A DNA stretch of 64,000 nucleotides from Dactylosporangium siamense. GTDB taxonomy: Bacteria > Actinomycetota > Actinomycetes > Mycobacteriales > Micromonosporaceae. The notes below the pieces were generated by a model. The model saw nothing but the letters and a program-made list of their open reading frames with translations. It was not told where the DNA came from and did not search any database. Of this stretch, positions 17,716 through 26,024 are shown in pieces (the stretch's first letter is position 1; each line of letters begins with the position of its first letter). The stretch covers positions 1 through 64,000 of the forward strand of contig NZ_BONQ01000122.1 in the NCBI RefSeq assembly GCF_016862795.1, read 5' to 3'. The translations under genes were made by a program, and so were the position numbers.

Positions 17716-18554
17716 CGGTGCTCCTCCCATGCCCAGCGCAGGGTCCGGCCGCCCAGCACGGCCAGGGCGTGCCGGCGGTACGCGGCGCTGCCGCGCACGT
17801 CGTCGATCGGCCGGGCGGCCGCGCCGACCAGCTCGCCGAACCGCTGCACGATGGTGTCCGGCAGCGTTTTTCCTTCCCAGGGCAGTTCGGCGGCCAGGGC
17901 CTCGGCTTCCGTGGCACGCAACGGCGTCGGGCCGGCGGAGCCGATCCCCGTGCCGATGGTGCGCCGTTGCGGGTCCAGCGCCAGGGCGAACGAGCACACG
18001 GCGATGACCATCGCGTTGCGGGTGCCGACCTTCGCGAACTGCTGCGGGCCGGTCGCGGCCGGCACGAGGAACGCGGCGATGAGCTCGTCGGGTGCCAGGA
18101 CGCTGCGTTTGGGGCCCTGGAAGAAGTCGGCCACGGCGACGGTGCGCACGCCCCGCACGGACCCGATCTCGACCTCGGCGCCGGTGGCGAGCAGCGGCGG
18201 GTGGGCGTCGCCGGCGGGTGAGGCCGAGCCGAGGTTGCCGCCGACGGTGCCACGGTTGCGGATCTGCGGGGAGCCGACGGTCCTGGCCGCCATCGCCAGG
18301 CCGGGCAGGCGCCCGCCGAGCTCGTCGATGATCCGCCGGTACGTGACACCGGCCCCGATCCGCAGCCGGTCGCCGTCGGCGGCCCAGTCGGCGAGCGACG
18401 CGACGCGGGTCAGGTCCAGCAGCGCCGGTGGGCGGCGGCGGTCGAAGTTGAGCTCGACCATGACGTCGGTGCCACCGGCGATCGGCACGGCGTCGGGGTG
18501 TTCGGCCTTCGCGGCGAGGGCCTCGTCCCAGGTGGACGGTCTCAGAAACTCCAC
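17706..18554 (-). CDS. pucC: xanthine dehydrogenase, FAD-binding subunit
   Basis: A 282-residue CO-dehydrogenase/xanthine-dehydrogenase type FAD subunit. The FAD pyrophosphate motifs PIAGGTDVMVE (near residue 24) and RNRGTVGGNLGSASPAGD (near 98) are clear. It is the first of the three xanthine dehydrogenase subunits in transcription order and overlaps the urate oxidase gene by 13 bases. Confidence 0.92.
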   Translation of the reverse strand: MEFLRPSTWDEALAAKAEHPDAVPIAGGTDVMVELNFDRRRPPALLDLTRVASLADWAADGDRLRIGAGVTYRRIIDELGGRLPGLAMAARTVGSPQIRNRGTVGGNLGSASPAGDAHPPLLATGAEVEIGSVRGVRTVAVADFFQGPKRSVLAPDELIAAFLVPAATGPQQFAKVGTRNAMVIAVCSFALALDPQRRTIGTGIGSAGPTPLRATEAEALAAELPWEGKTLPDTIVQRFGELVGAAARPIDDVRGSAAYRRHALAVLGGRTLRWAWEEHRCA

Positions 18555-19399
18555 GCGACCTCCTCGGCGACATCGTCGTCGCGCCGGACGGACCCCTCGA
18601 TCAGCCCGTAGGGCCGGTCGGCGGCGTAATACACCTCGTTGGGATTGTCGAGCCCGAACGGCGCCAGGTCCACGAGGAAATGGTGCCGGTTGGGCAGCGA
18701 CAGTCGCACCTCGACGACCCCCGGGCAGGCGGCGAGGACCCGTTCGCCCATCGCGTACAGGGTCTGCTGCAGGGCCAGGCTGTGGGTGTCCGCGAACGCC
18801 TCGATCAGGGCGGCGCGCGCGGTCCCATAGGCGTCGCCGGCCGGCCCGGCGTGCCGCCAGGTGGCGTTCACGCTGGTGGCGAGGATCCGGTCACGGGTCT
18901 CCGGCAGGGTGGTGTACCGGTCCTGGACGAAGCCGTGGAACTCCGAGTCGGTCGTCTTGAGCAGCACCAGATCCCTGACGCCGGACACGACCTGGGTGCC
19001 GACGTCGTCGTGGTGGACGGTGGCGGTGCGGATCTCGCCGCCGTCGCGGCGGAAGGTGTGCCTGCCGTCGACCGGCTGCCACGGGTGCTGCTCGACGATG
19101 ACCCGCGCGCCGTGGATGCCCGGCTGCGACTCGACGAAGTGCCGGGCCAGGCGGGTCGCGAACTCCTCGATGCCGTCGATCCCGTGCTCGCGGGCAAACG
19201 CATACACCGTGTTCTTCTGTGTGTCCGTCGGCAGGACCGCGGCGTTGTCGCCGGTGAGGTGGCTGGCGGCCAGGTCGCCGCGCAGCGAGACGCTGACGTT
19301 GAGGTCGGTGAGCTCGTCGCCGCCGGGCCCGCGGGTGACGCGCACGATGCGGGTCTCGGCCTTGCCGTACTGGTTGGGCCCGAGCGCGAAGGTCGGCAC
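18542..19399 (-). CDS. uox: urate oxidase (uricase)
   Basis: A 285-residue cofactor-free uricase that oxidises urate to 5-hydroxyisourate. The N-terminal NQYGKAETRI carries the catalytic lysine, and LPTDTQKNTVYAFA carries the Thr-Asp and Asn-Thr residues of the active site. Later conserved segments are DSEFHGFVQDRYTTL and LPNRHHFLVDLAPFG. Length is normal. It is followed downstream by xanthine dehydrogenase genes and preceded by the two enzymes that process its product. Confidence 0.94.
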   Translation of the reverse strand: MPTFALGPNQYGKAETRIVRVTRGPGGDELTDLNVSVSLRGDLAASHLTGDNAAVLPTDTQKNTVYAFAREHGIDGIEEFATRLARHFVESQPGIHGARVIVEQHPWQPVDGRHTFRRDGGEIRTATVHHDDVGTQVVSGVRDLVLLKTTDSEFHGFVQDRYTTLPETRDRILATSVNATWRHAGPAGDAYGTARAALIEAFADTHSLALQQTLYAMGERVLAACPGVVEVRLSLPNRHHFLVDLAPFGLDNPNEVYYAADRPYGLIEGSVRRDDDVAEEVAWSF

Positions 19400-19402
19400 G
19401 TC

Positions 19403-19693
19403 TCAGCTCCCTCGGTAGGTCGAGTATCCGAACGGGCTCAGCAACAGCGGCACGTGGTGGTGCCGGTCATCGGCGACGGCGAAGACGATGGTGACCTCGG
19501 GGAAGAAGTCGGAGGCGAACTCCGTCTCAAGGACGAGGCGGTGGCGGCCGGCCTGCAACGGTGTTTCGAGCCGCCACCGGCCGTCCGCGTCGGTGACCCC
19601 GCTGTGCGTGCCCGACGGGGTCTCCAGGCGCACCGGGACACCGGCGACCGGCAGCCCCTTCGAGGTGTCCAGGACGTGGGTGGAGAAGCTCAC
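19403..19693 (-). CDS. uraH: 5-hydroxyisourate hydrolase (transthyretin-like)
   Basis: A 96-residue transthyretin-related protein that hydrolyses 5-hydroxyisourate to OHCU. The diagnostic ends are present: STHVLDTSKG at the start and FGYSTYRGS at the C-terminus, with the catalytic histidine of HHHVPLLLSP between. GTG 19693 is the start because the family N-terminus begins there. Only three bases separate its stop from the urate oxidase start. Confidence 0.93.
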   Translation of the reverse strand: MSFSTHVLDTSKGLPVAGVPVRLETPSGTHSGVTDADGRWRLETPLQAGRHRLVLETEFASDFFPEVTIVFAVADDRHHHVPLLLSPFGYSTYRGS

Positions 19694-19787
19694 GCCGCCA
19701 CCTCCGCCGCGCTCCGGCGCGGGCGCGGGCTGTCTCCTGTGTCGCGGCGCTCCGGGCCGACTCCTGCGACGCGGCGCTCCGGGCCGC

Positions 19788-20267
19788 TCATGTGACGAGC
19801 CGCTCGAGGCGCAGCTCCACGATCTTGCGCAGTTCGCCACGCACGACGCGCCGCTCGGTCTCCTCGTCGTTGCCGAGCCGGCCCCGGGCGGAGGCGAGGA
19901 TCTCGTCCGCCGACTTGCCGCTGGCGAAGACGAGGAACAGGTGGCCGAAGCGGTCCTCGTAGGCCCGGTTGGCCGCGACGAGCTCGGCGTCCGCACCCTG
20001 GACGCCGGACTGCTCGCGGCGCGACCAGGCGGCCTCGGCGCCGTCACCGGCGGGCCGCTCGCCGATGCGCGGATGCGCGGCCAGGACCTCGGCGAGGTCA
20101 GGCCAGGTCAGCTCGTCGAACGCGGCGACGCCGGCAACGATGAGGTCGGCGGACGTCGGATATGGGCGGTGGTCGGCCACCCTGGCGGCCCAGCCGGGCG
20201 ACGCACAGCAGGCCAGCAGTGCCCGCTGCGCCGCGGCGGGCGGCAGACCGTTGAACCGGTCGAGCAT
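19788..20267 (-). CDS. uraD: 2-oxo-4-hydroxy-4-carboxy-5-ureidoimidazoline decarboxylase
   Basis: A 159-residue OHCU decarboxylase that yields S-allantoin. The HPRIGE motif with the catalytic histidine, the EDRFGHLFLVFASGKSA segment and the C-terminal ELRKIVELRLERL helix are all present. It is the first gene of the operon. A purine-rich ribosome site lies before the ATG and an 8-bp palindrome starts 16 bases upstream. The 94-base gap to uraH holds two copies of a 17-bp direct repeat (CGCGGCGCTCCGGGCCG) and no gene. Confidence 0.93.
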   Translation of the reverse strand: MLDRFNGLPPAAAQRALLACCASPGWAARVADHRPYPTSADLIVAGVAAFDELTWPDLAEVLAAHPRIGERPAGDGAEAAWSRREQSGVQGADAELVAANRAYEDRFGHLFLVFASGKSADEILASARGRLGNDEETERRVVRGELRKIVELRLERLVT

Positions 20268-20282
20268 GGCCCCCCTCTCACT

Positions 20283-20307
20283 ATCCCCGGCACCCTACTC
20301 CGGGGAT
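20283..20307. promoter_or_regulatory. palindromic operator candidate upstream of the purine operon
   Basis: Perfect 8-bp arms ATCCCCGG and CCGGGGAT are separated by nine bases, 16 bases before the uraD start. The arm centres are 17 bases apart, somewhat more than one and a half helical turns, so a dimeric repressor is plausible. An unusually A/T-rich stretch (20309-20350) lies directly upstream and is the likely promoter. The position suits a repressor released by urate or allantoin. No regulator gene of the usual types (PucR, AllR, HucR) is adjacent. Confidence 0.5.
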
Positions 20308-20408
20308 GTTTCATGTCTAGATCTTGTCGCTTTTCTTGTTTTTTATCCACGTTTTCTCCGGTACCTTCGAACGCTGCCGCCGCACCGGGTGCGTGGCAGA
20401 CTCGAAGG

Positions 20409-21698
20409 ATGCAGTTGCGGCCGGAGATCGAGCTCATCGAGGTGTCGGGCCGCTCCCTGCGCATCGTCGACGCGCACCTGATCACCGCCGGAGACCCGCC
20501 CCGCCCGATCGGCCACGACCTGCCCGACCGCGGCATCGAACTGACCGCCGGGCCCGACGGGTACACGGCCCGCTGGTCGCGAAACTCGGTCAGCCTGCCC
20601 GGCATCGCCCGCGCGTTCGTCGGTGGCGCCGCGGGCGGCGCGCTGTTCCGGCTGCTCGGCCTGCCCGGCGCGGTCCTCGGCGCGGTGATCGCGGTCGGCC
20701 TGGCCCGCACCGCCCGGGAGCGCCCGACGACCGTGCCCGACCCGACGGTCTCCGTCGTCGAGGAGGGCGCCGACCTGGTCCTGCGCTCCGCCGACCTGGC
20801 ATCGCTGGTCTTCGCCGTGATGGAGCTGACCGGCGCCACCGGCCCGGTCACCGTGAGCCCCGCCGTGAAGACCGCGGAGCTGACCGAGGGAGGCTCGGAG
20901 ACGGTCCGGCTCGACGACGTCGGCGGCCTCGACGAGGTGGTCGCCCAGTTCCGCGACGTGGCCGTCTCGTTCCGGCACCCGGAGGTCATGGCCCGTTGGG
21001 GCGCCACCCGCCCCCAGGGCATCCTGCTCTACGGCCCGCCCGGCACCGGCAAGACGATGCTGGCCCGCGCCCTCGCCAACGAGATCGGCGGCGAGCTGCG
21101 CGAGATCCGCACCCCGGAGATCCTCGACAAGTGGGTCGGCAACTCCGAGAAGAACATCCAGCGGATCTTCGCCGACGCCCGCCGCCTGCGCCACCCGACG
21201 GTCCTGCTCTTCGACGAGTTCGACTCGATCATCAGCTACACCGGCGGCGGGTTCGACGCCGCTGGCCAGATGATCAATGCGGTGGCGGGCATCTTCAAGC
21301 AGGAGATGAACACCCTCATCGAGCACAACCCCAACGTCATCGTCGTGGCCACCACCAACTTCCCCGACCGGGTCGACGCGTCCCTGGTGCGCTCCGGGCG
21401 CTTCGACCTGAAGCTCTCGGTCCCGCCGCCCGGCCCGCAGGCCCGCGCCGACATCCTCACGAAGCTGCTGCGGCGGCTCATCGCCCGGCACGAGGTCGGT
21501 GGGTTCCGGCTGTTCGCCGACGACCTGGACGTCGCCGCCCTCGCCGCGGCGTCGACGGGGATGACCGGCGCGGACTTCAAGGAGGCGCTGCGGCGGGCGC
21601 AGCTGGACAAGGCGATGCACGAGGCGCGGCACGGCTCGGCGGCGTCACCGATCACGCACGCCGACCTCCTCGCCGCGGTGCGCGCCGTCCGCACCTGA
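20409..21698 (+). CDS. AAA+ ATPase, membrane-associated, function unknown
   Basis: A 429-residue protein. The C-terminal 240 residues are a classic FtsH/Cdc48-like AAA module: Walker A YGPPGTGKT, pore-type RTPEILDKWVGNSEKNI, Walker B VLLFDEFDS, sensor 1 VVATTNFPDR, arginine finger LVRSGRFDLKL, and a C-terminal lid with TGADFKEALRRAQ. The N-terminal 170 residues are not a known substrate domain to me; they contain a glycine/alanine-rich hydrophobic stretch at about 70-100 that could dip into or span the membrane. No protease domain is fused. It probably remodels proteins; substrate unknown. It is divergent from the purine operon. Confidence 0.8.
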   Translation: MQLRPEIELIEVSGRSLRIVDAHLITAGDPPRPIGHDLPDRGIELTAGPDGYTARWSRNSVSLPGIARAFVGGAAGGALFRLLGLPGAVLGAVIAVGLARTARERPTTVPDPTVSVVEEGADLVLRSADLASLVFAVMELTGATGPVTVSPAVKTAELTEGGSETVRLDDVGGLDEVVAQFRDVAVSFRHPEVMARWGATRPQGILLYGPPGTGKTMLARALANEIGGELREIRTPEILDKWVGNSEKNIQRIFADARRLRHPTVLLFDEFDSIISYTGGGFDAAGQMINAVAGIFKQEMNTLIEHNPNVIVVATTNFPDRVDASLVRSGRFDLKLSVPPPGPQARADILTKLLRRLIARHEVGGFRLFADDLDVAALAAASTGMTGADFKEALRRAQLDKAMHEARHGSAASPITHADLLAAVRAVRT

Positions 21699-21748
21699 CG
21701 GCATCGGGCCGGTGCGGGCCTGACGGCGCCGGGTCGGTGCAGGCCGGC

Positions 21749-22546
21749 TCAGGGGTTGCGGACGAACGGCGTCGTGGTGGCGAGTTGCTGGAAGCCGAGC
21801 CGGCGGAGGATCGGCCGGCTGTCCGCCGACGCGTCGACCTGCAGGAACCGGTAGCCGGCCGCGGCGGCGAGGGCGGCACGGTGCGCGACGAGAGCCCGGA
21901 AGACGCCACGGCCGCGCCAGTCCGTGACGGTGCCGCCGCCCCACAGGCTGGCGAAGCCGGTGCCGGCGTGGAACTCGATCCGGCCGGCGCAGATCGGGCG
22001 GTCGCCGGCCATGACGACGGCGGCGGCGATCGAGCCGGGACGCTCGGCGAGCCGGGCGGTGAGATCCTTGCCGATGCGGGAGTGGTCGCCGCCGAAGACC
22101 TCGTCGTGGACGGCGACCACGAGGTCGACACCGGCGGCGTCGGTGACCGGCTCGAGCCTCGTGCCGGCGGGGAGCCGCACGTCCAGCGGCAGCTCGGGCA
22201 GCCCGGCGAGGTCGGCGATCTCGGCGAAGAGCAGGCCCTCGACCGGGTCGGGCTCGAACCCGGCGGCGAGAAGCCGCTCGGGCAGGTCCGCGGGACGGTC
22301 GTGCGAGTAATGCTTCCACTCCCACGGCTGGCCGAGCCGGCTGAACCGCTGGATCTGCGCCGCGATGACGGCGTCGGCGTCGAGGCCGTCCAGGTCGCAC
22401 CAGGAGATGCCGTGCCAGCCGTCGCTGGACGACACGACCCGCACGATCCCGGGCTCACGCTCCACGACGGAGCCGGAGTCGGCACCGACGCTGGGCTCCT
22501 GACGGATCTTCCGGTCGAACAGGGCGAGCACCTGCTGAGCATCCAC
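21749..22546 (-). CDS. GNAT family N-acetyltransferase
   Basis: A 265-residue protein with a C-terminal GNAT fold: FASLWGGGTVTDWRGRGV forms the acetyl-CoA pyrophosphate loop, followed by FRALVAHRAALAAAAGY and the closing DASADSRPILRRLGF. The N-terminal 110 residues look like a degenerate first GNAT repeat, a layout common in actinobacterial two-lobed acetyltransferases. Substrate unknown. Confidence 0.75.
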   Translation of the reverse strand: MDAQQVLALFDRKIRQEPSVGADSGSVVEREPGIVRVVSSSDGWHGISWCDLDGLDADAVIAAQIQRFSRLGQPWEWKHYSHDRPADLPERLLAAGFEPDPVEGLLFAEIADLAGLPELPLDVRLPAGTRLEPVTDAAGVDLVVAVHDEVFGGDHSRIGKDLTARLAERPGSIAAAVVMAGDRPICAGRIEFHAGTGFASLWGGGTVTDWRGRGVFRALVAHRAALAAAAGYRFLQVDASADSRPILRRLGFQQLATTTPFVRNP

Positions 22547-22594
22547 GCGTCAAGACCACACTGTCGCGGATCTGGGTGCAAGCGGTTTGCGGGA

Positions 22595-23401
22595 TCAGCC
22601 GGTGTAGCTGCCGACCAACTCGATCGTGCCCACGAGATGCTCGTTGAGGGCGGCGACATCCTCGGCGGGAATCCAGAGTTCCAAGATGTGCCCGCCTCCC
22701 GCGCGCCTGGTGGTGTACCGCCGAGCAAACGCCGTCTCGACCCTGAACCGCGTCACGTGACCGACCCCGGACGCGGGGATGTTCCACTCGCGGGCGATCT
22801 GCGTGGCGTAGGCCTCGTTGAGGACCGGGTAGAAGATCGGCTGGTCGGGCAGGCGCGGCGGCCATCGGCGCCACCCGGAGTCCGCGACCAGTCGCAGCTC
22901 CTGCGGCCCGACGGGGCGCCAGAGCGTGGTCGTGCCGTCGGCGTGCTCGACCCGCCCGGCCAGCAGGTTGGCGGCGAGCCTGACCGCGTCGGGGTCCACG
23001 CCCGGCGCGGCGAGGTCCTCGACGAGGACGGCCAGCACACTGCCGTCGTCGCGCCGGCGCGGCGCGGCGGCGTCGTCAGGGTCCGAACGCTCGAGGCCGG
23101 CGGCGAGCCGGCCCGATGCGCCGGCGGCGTCAGGGTCCGAACGCTCGAGGTCAGCGGCGAGCCGGCCCGATGCGGCGGCGGCGTCAGGATCCGAACGCTC
23201 GAGGTCAGCGGCGAGCCAGCGCAATGCGTCCGCGTCGTCGGGGTCCGAATGTTCGATGACGTGCGCGAGGGCCGGCCCGTCGAGCCGGAACGAGGCGCTC
23301 CCCGAGATGTGCCCGCAGGCCGCCGCGAGGGCCGGCGGCCAGCCGGCATCGGCCCGGACGAACTCGCCGCCGACCGGGCCGATGCCGTATGCCTTCACCA
23401 C
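22595..23401 (-). CDS. conserved hypothetical protein with 18-residue repeats (ADP-ribosylation/crystallin J1-annotated type)
   Basis: A 268-residue protein. The C-terminal half (PQELRLVADSGWRRWPPRLP, PIFYPVLNEAYATQIAREW, LELWIPAEDVAALNEHLVG) resembles actinobacterial proteins often labelled ADP-ribosylation/crystallin J1. I recall that label but cannot confirm an enzyme activity. The N-terminal half holds about four copies of an 18-residue unit built on LERSDPDAA and GRLAA, encoded by a 54-bp tandem repeat. No signal peptide or membrane segment is seen. Confidence 0.65.
   Translation of the reverse strand: MVKAYGIGPVGGEFVRADAGWPPALAAACGHISGSASFRLDGPALAHVIEHSDPDDADALRWLAADLERSDPDAAAASGRLAADLERSDPDAAGASGRLAAGLERSDPDDAAAPRRRDDGSVLAVLVEDLAAPGVDPDAVRLAANLLAGRVEHADGTTTLWRPVGPQELRLVADSGWRRWPPRLPDQPIFYPVLNEAYATQIAREWNIPASGVGHVTRFRVETAFARRYTTRRAGGGHILELWIPAEDVAALNEHLVGTIELVGSYTG
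23081..23251 (-). repeat. 54-bp tandem repeat inside a coding sequence
   Basis: Near-identical units start at about 23081, 23135, 23189 and 23243. The unit length of 54 bases keeps the frame and encodes an 18-residue acidic/alanine-rich repeat. The two inner units are most alike at the DNA level, which points to recent duplication. Confidence 0.8.
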
Positions 23402-23417
23402 GTCGTGCAGTGTCGCA

Positions 23418-24851
23418 TCACGCGTGCCGGCCGCGAGGCCGGGTCAGGACCGGCACGAGGCTGAGCGCCAGGCCGGCGAGCGCGATCCCGGTGACGAGGT
23501 TGACGCCGGGGTGGAACTGGGTGAAGTCGCCGGATCCCGAGCCGCCGGTGGCGACGAGGGCGGTGACCACCGCGAGGATGAGCGCCGCCCCGACCTGGCC
23601 GGAACTCTGCACCAGACCGGAGGCGAGGCCCTGCTCCGAGTCGGCGACACCGTCCGTGGCCTGGGCCATGATGGTGCTGAACCCGAACGCGAACCCGCCG
23701 CCCAGCAGCAGCATCGTCGGCAGGATGGCGACCAGGTAGTGCGGTGCGCTGCCGGCGGTGAGCAGGAACCAGCCGTAGCCGAGGCTCATCGACAGCATCG
23801 AGGCGACGATGAGGCGCGGCGTGCCGTAGCGGTTGCTGAGCCGGCCGACGAACGGCGAGCCGAACGCGACGAGCAGGCCGGCCGGCAGCAGCGCGAGCGC
23901 CATCTTCAGCGGCGACCAGTGCAGCACGTCCTGCAGGTACAGCGTCATCATGAACTGGAAGCTCAGGTATGAGCCGAACAACGCCACCATGCTGAGGTTG
24001 GCCCGCACGATCGAGCCGACCCGCAGGATGCCGAGGCGGATCAACGGGTGCGCGACCCGCTGCTCGATGATGACGAAGCCGACGAGCAGCACCGCGGCGA
24101 CGAGGGCCGAGGCGAGCGTCACCGGGTCGAGCCAGCCGCGGTCCGGCGCGGAGACGACGGTGTAGACCGCCAGGAGCATGCCGCCGACCAGCGTGGCCGC
24201 GCCGGCAAGGTCGTGCCCGCCGTCCGCGGCCGGCTCATCCTTGGGGATGAGGGCGACGCCGGCGACCAGGGCCGCGATGGCGAGCGGCACCGGGATGAGG
24301 AACGTCCACCGCCAGCCGACGCTGGTCAGCAGGCCGCCGAGGATCAGCCCGGAGCTGTACCCACTGGCCCCGAAGACGGAGAACACCGACAGTGCCCGGT
24401 TCCGGGCGGGTCCCTCGCGGAACGTGGTGGTGAGGATCGACAGGGCGGTCGGCGCGGTGAACGCGGCGGCGAGGCCCTTCACGAAGCGGGTGACGATGAG
24501 CAGCGTGCCGTCGTCGACGAGGCCGCCGATCAGGGACGCGACGGCGAAGACGCCGAGCGCGGCGAGGAAGACGCGGCGCCGGCCGAGGAGGTCGGCGGTG
24601 CGCCCGCCGAGCAGGAGCAGGCCGCCGTAGCCGAGGACGTAACCGTTGACGATCCACTGCAGCGAGGTGGTCGACAGGCCGAGTTCGGCGCCGATGGACG
24701 GCAGCGCGACGCCCACCATCGACACGTCGAGGCCGTCGAGGAACAGCACGGCGCAGAGCACCGCGAGGACTCCCCATAGTCGCGGGGTCATCGTCGCGTG
24801 GGTCTCCGGCGTGGTGGTGATGGTGCTTGAGGCCGGGAGGGTCGTAGTCAC
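23418..24851 (-). CDS. MFS drug transporter, 14-TM DHA2 type
   Basis: About 477 residues with some 14 hydrophobic segments. DHA2/QacA-type signatures are visible: LDVSMVGVALPSIGAEL in the first helix, WIVNGYVLGYGGLLLLGGR with TADLLGRRR as motif A, and GASGYSSGLILGGLL as the antiporter motif C region. GTG 24851 is used as start; an ATG at 24791 just before the first helix is an alternative. It is divergent from a MarR repressor, with palindromic motifs between, so it is likely an inducible efflux pump. Confidence 0.85.
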   Translation of the reverse strand: MTTTLPASSTITTTPETHATMTPRLWGVLAVLCAVLFLDGLDVSMVGVALPSIGAELGLSTTSLQWIVNGYVLGYGGLLLLGGRTADLLGRRRVFLAALGVFAVASLIGGLVDDGTLLIVTRFVKGLAAAFTAPTALSILTTTFREGPARNRALSVFSVFGASGYSSGLILGGLLTSVGWRWTFLIPVPLAIAALVAGVALIPKDEPAADGGHDLAGAATLVGGMLLAVYTVVSAPDRGWLDPVTLASALVAAVLLVGFVIIEQRVAHPLIRLGILRVGSIVRANLSMVALFGSYLSFQFMMTLYLQDVLHWSPLKMALALLPAGLLVAFGSPFVGRLSNRYGTPRLIVASMLSMSLGYGWFLLTAGSAPHYLVAILPTMLLLGGGFAFGFSTIMAQATDGVADSEQGLASGLVQSSGQVGAALILAVVTALVATGGSGSGDFTQFHPGVNLVTGIALAGLALSLVPVLTRPRGRHA

Positions 24852-24865
24852 GGGACGGAACACTA

Positions 24866-24923
24866 GATGCGTGTGCATCCAATGTCCATGCACAAAATGC
24901 GGGCGCAAATAATGTAGGTGCAT
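24866..24923. promoter_or_regulatory. MarR-type operator candidates between MFS transporter and marR genes
   Basis: The divergent promoter region contains the palindrome GATGC-GTGT-GCATC (24866-24879). The half-site GTGCAT/ATGCAC then recurs at 24873, 24888 and 24918 in alternating orientation. The first two form an inverted repeat with a nine-base spacer, the kind of spacing bound by MarR dimers. The sites overlap the likely promoters of both genes. Confidence 0.5.
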
Positions 24924-24954
24924 TCGGCCGGGGTGCGGGGGTAGGATGCGCGGC

Positions 24955-25344
24955 ATGACGTCGGAGGCCGCGCTGGTCGAGCACTGGCGCTCGCTGCTGA
25001 CCAGCTACAACGAGGTGGCATGCCATCTGGAGCGCGCGCTGTCCGAGGCACACGGCCTGAGCATGAGCGAGTTCGAGATCCTCGACCGACTGGTCACGCA
25101 GCAGTGTGAGAAGCGCCGCATGCAGGATCTCGCCGCGGACATGTACCTCAGCCAGAGCGCGCTGTCGCGGGCGGTCGCCCGGCTGGAGAAGAGCGGCCTG
25201 GTGTCACGGGCCCTGTGCGAGGCCGACCGGCGCGGGGTGTTCGTGACCCTCACCGCCGAAGGCCTGCACCGTCACACCGCCGCCCGGACGACCCACCTGT
25301 CGGTCCTCGCAAGCCACTTGCAGGCTCAGGACACCCGGCGGTAG
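24955..25344 (+). CDS. MarR-family transcriptional regulator
   Basis: About 129 residues with a winged helix-turn-helix: LSMSEFEILDRLV, then MQDLAADMYLSQSALSRAVARLEKSGLV as helices 3-4, and a wing around EADRRGVFVTLT. ATG 24955 is preferred to ATG 24946 because an AGG lies at a better distance. It probably represses the divergent MFS efflux gene and itself, through the GTGCAT-type palindromes between them. Ligand unknown. Confidence 0.85.
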   Translation: MTSEAALVEHWRSLLTSYNEVACHLERALSEAHGLSMSEFEILDRLVTQQCEKRRMQDLAADMYLSQSALSRAVARLEKSGLVSRALCEADRRGVFVTLTAEGLHRHTAARTTHLSVLASHLQAQDTRR

Positions 25345-26024
25345 TAGGAGTCGACCGCCGGCTGGCCGGTGTAGTTGGCACCCGCCTTGTCGTCCGCGCC
25401 CAGATACTCGTAGGGCAGCGTGACCTCACCGCGGTCGTCCCGGCCGATCCGGCGGCGCCGGCCGTCGTAGTTGAAGCCCGCGTCCCGCAGGTGCGCGGCG
25501 AGGCGCCGACCGGCGGGCCTGCCGTCCTCGAGCCGGACGCTGTCGAGGTCGATGTCGGCGACCAGCCGTCCGCCACCGGTCAGCCAGCCCGCCGCCTTGA
25601 CGAGGAGGCCGAGCTTGTCGCCGACGTAGTGCAGGCCGTGCACGATGGTGATGAGGTCATACCGCCGCTCCGGCACCCAGTCGGCGACCGACGCGGTGGT
25701 CAACCGCAGCCACGGCACGTCCGGCGCCGGGTCGAACGCGTCGACGAGGTCCACCCCGTGGACGAAGACCCGGTCGCCGACCCCGGCGGCGTGCAGCCTC
25801 TCGGCCGCCTCGACCAGGGCCCGACCGGTGCCACAGCACAGGTCGAGCCACGCGACGGTGTCGGGGGCGCCGGTCACGGAGACCAGCGGCAGGAGCGCCT
25901 CGACCGGGTTGAAGCCGAGCTCACGGTCGTAGCTGTTGACCCCGGCGAGGGCACGCTCGCGGTTCATCGCGGAGTTGGCCACCACTGCCGAGCCGGCGAG
26001 CGTGTCGTCATCGAGCAGGGTCAC
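25326..26024 (-). CDS. class I SAM-dependent methyltransferase
   Basis: A 232-residue methyltransferase. The SAM motif is WLDLCCGTGRALVEAAERL, followed by VHGVDLVDAF (acidic residue after strand 2) and DLITIVHGLHYVGD. GTG 26024 is the chosen start; the ribosome site is weak and the upstream in-frame reading is repeat-derived. Its 3' end overlaps the convergent marR gene by 19 bases. Substrate unknown. Confidence 0.72.
   Translation of the reverse strand: MTLLDDDTLAGSAVVANSAMNRERALAGVNSYDRELGFNPVEALLPLVSVTGAPDTVAWLDLCCGTGRALVEAAERLHAAGVGDRVFVHGVDLVDAFDPAPDVPWLRLTTASVADWVPERRYDLITIVHGLHYVGDKLGLLVKAAGWLTGGGRLVADIDLDSVRLEDGRPAGRRLAAHLRDAGFNYDGRRRRIGRDDRGEVTLPYEYLGADDKAGANYTGQPAVDSYYRRVS

Noticed and set aside
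20324-23464. 1046-codon plus-strand frame across the AAA gene and its neighbours
   Set aside because: The frame differs from the clear AAA ATPase frame and gives only low-complexity sequence; it is a GC-skew artefact.
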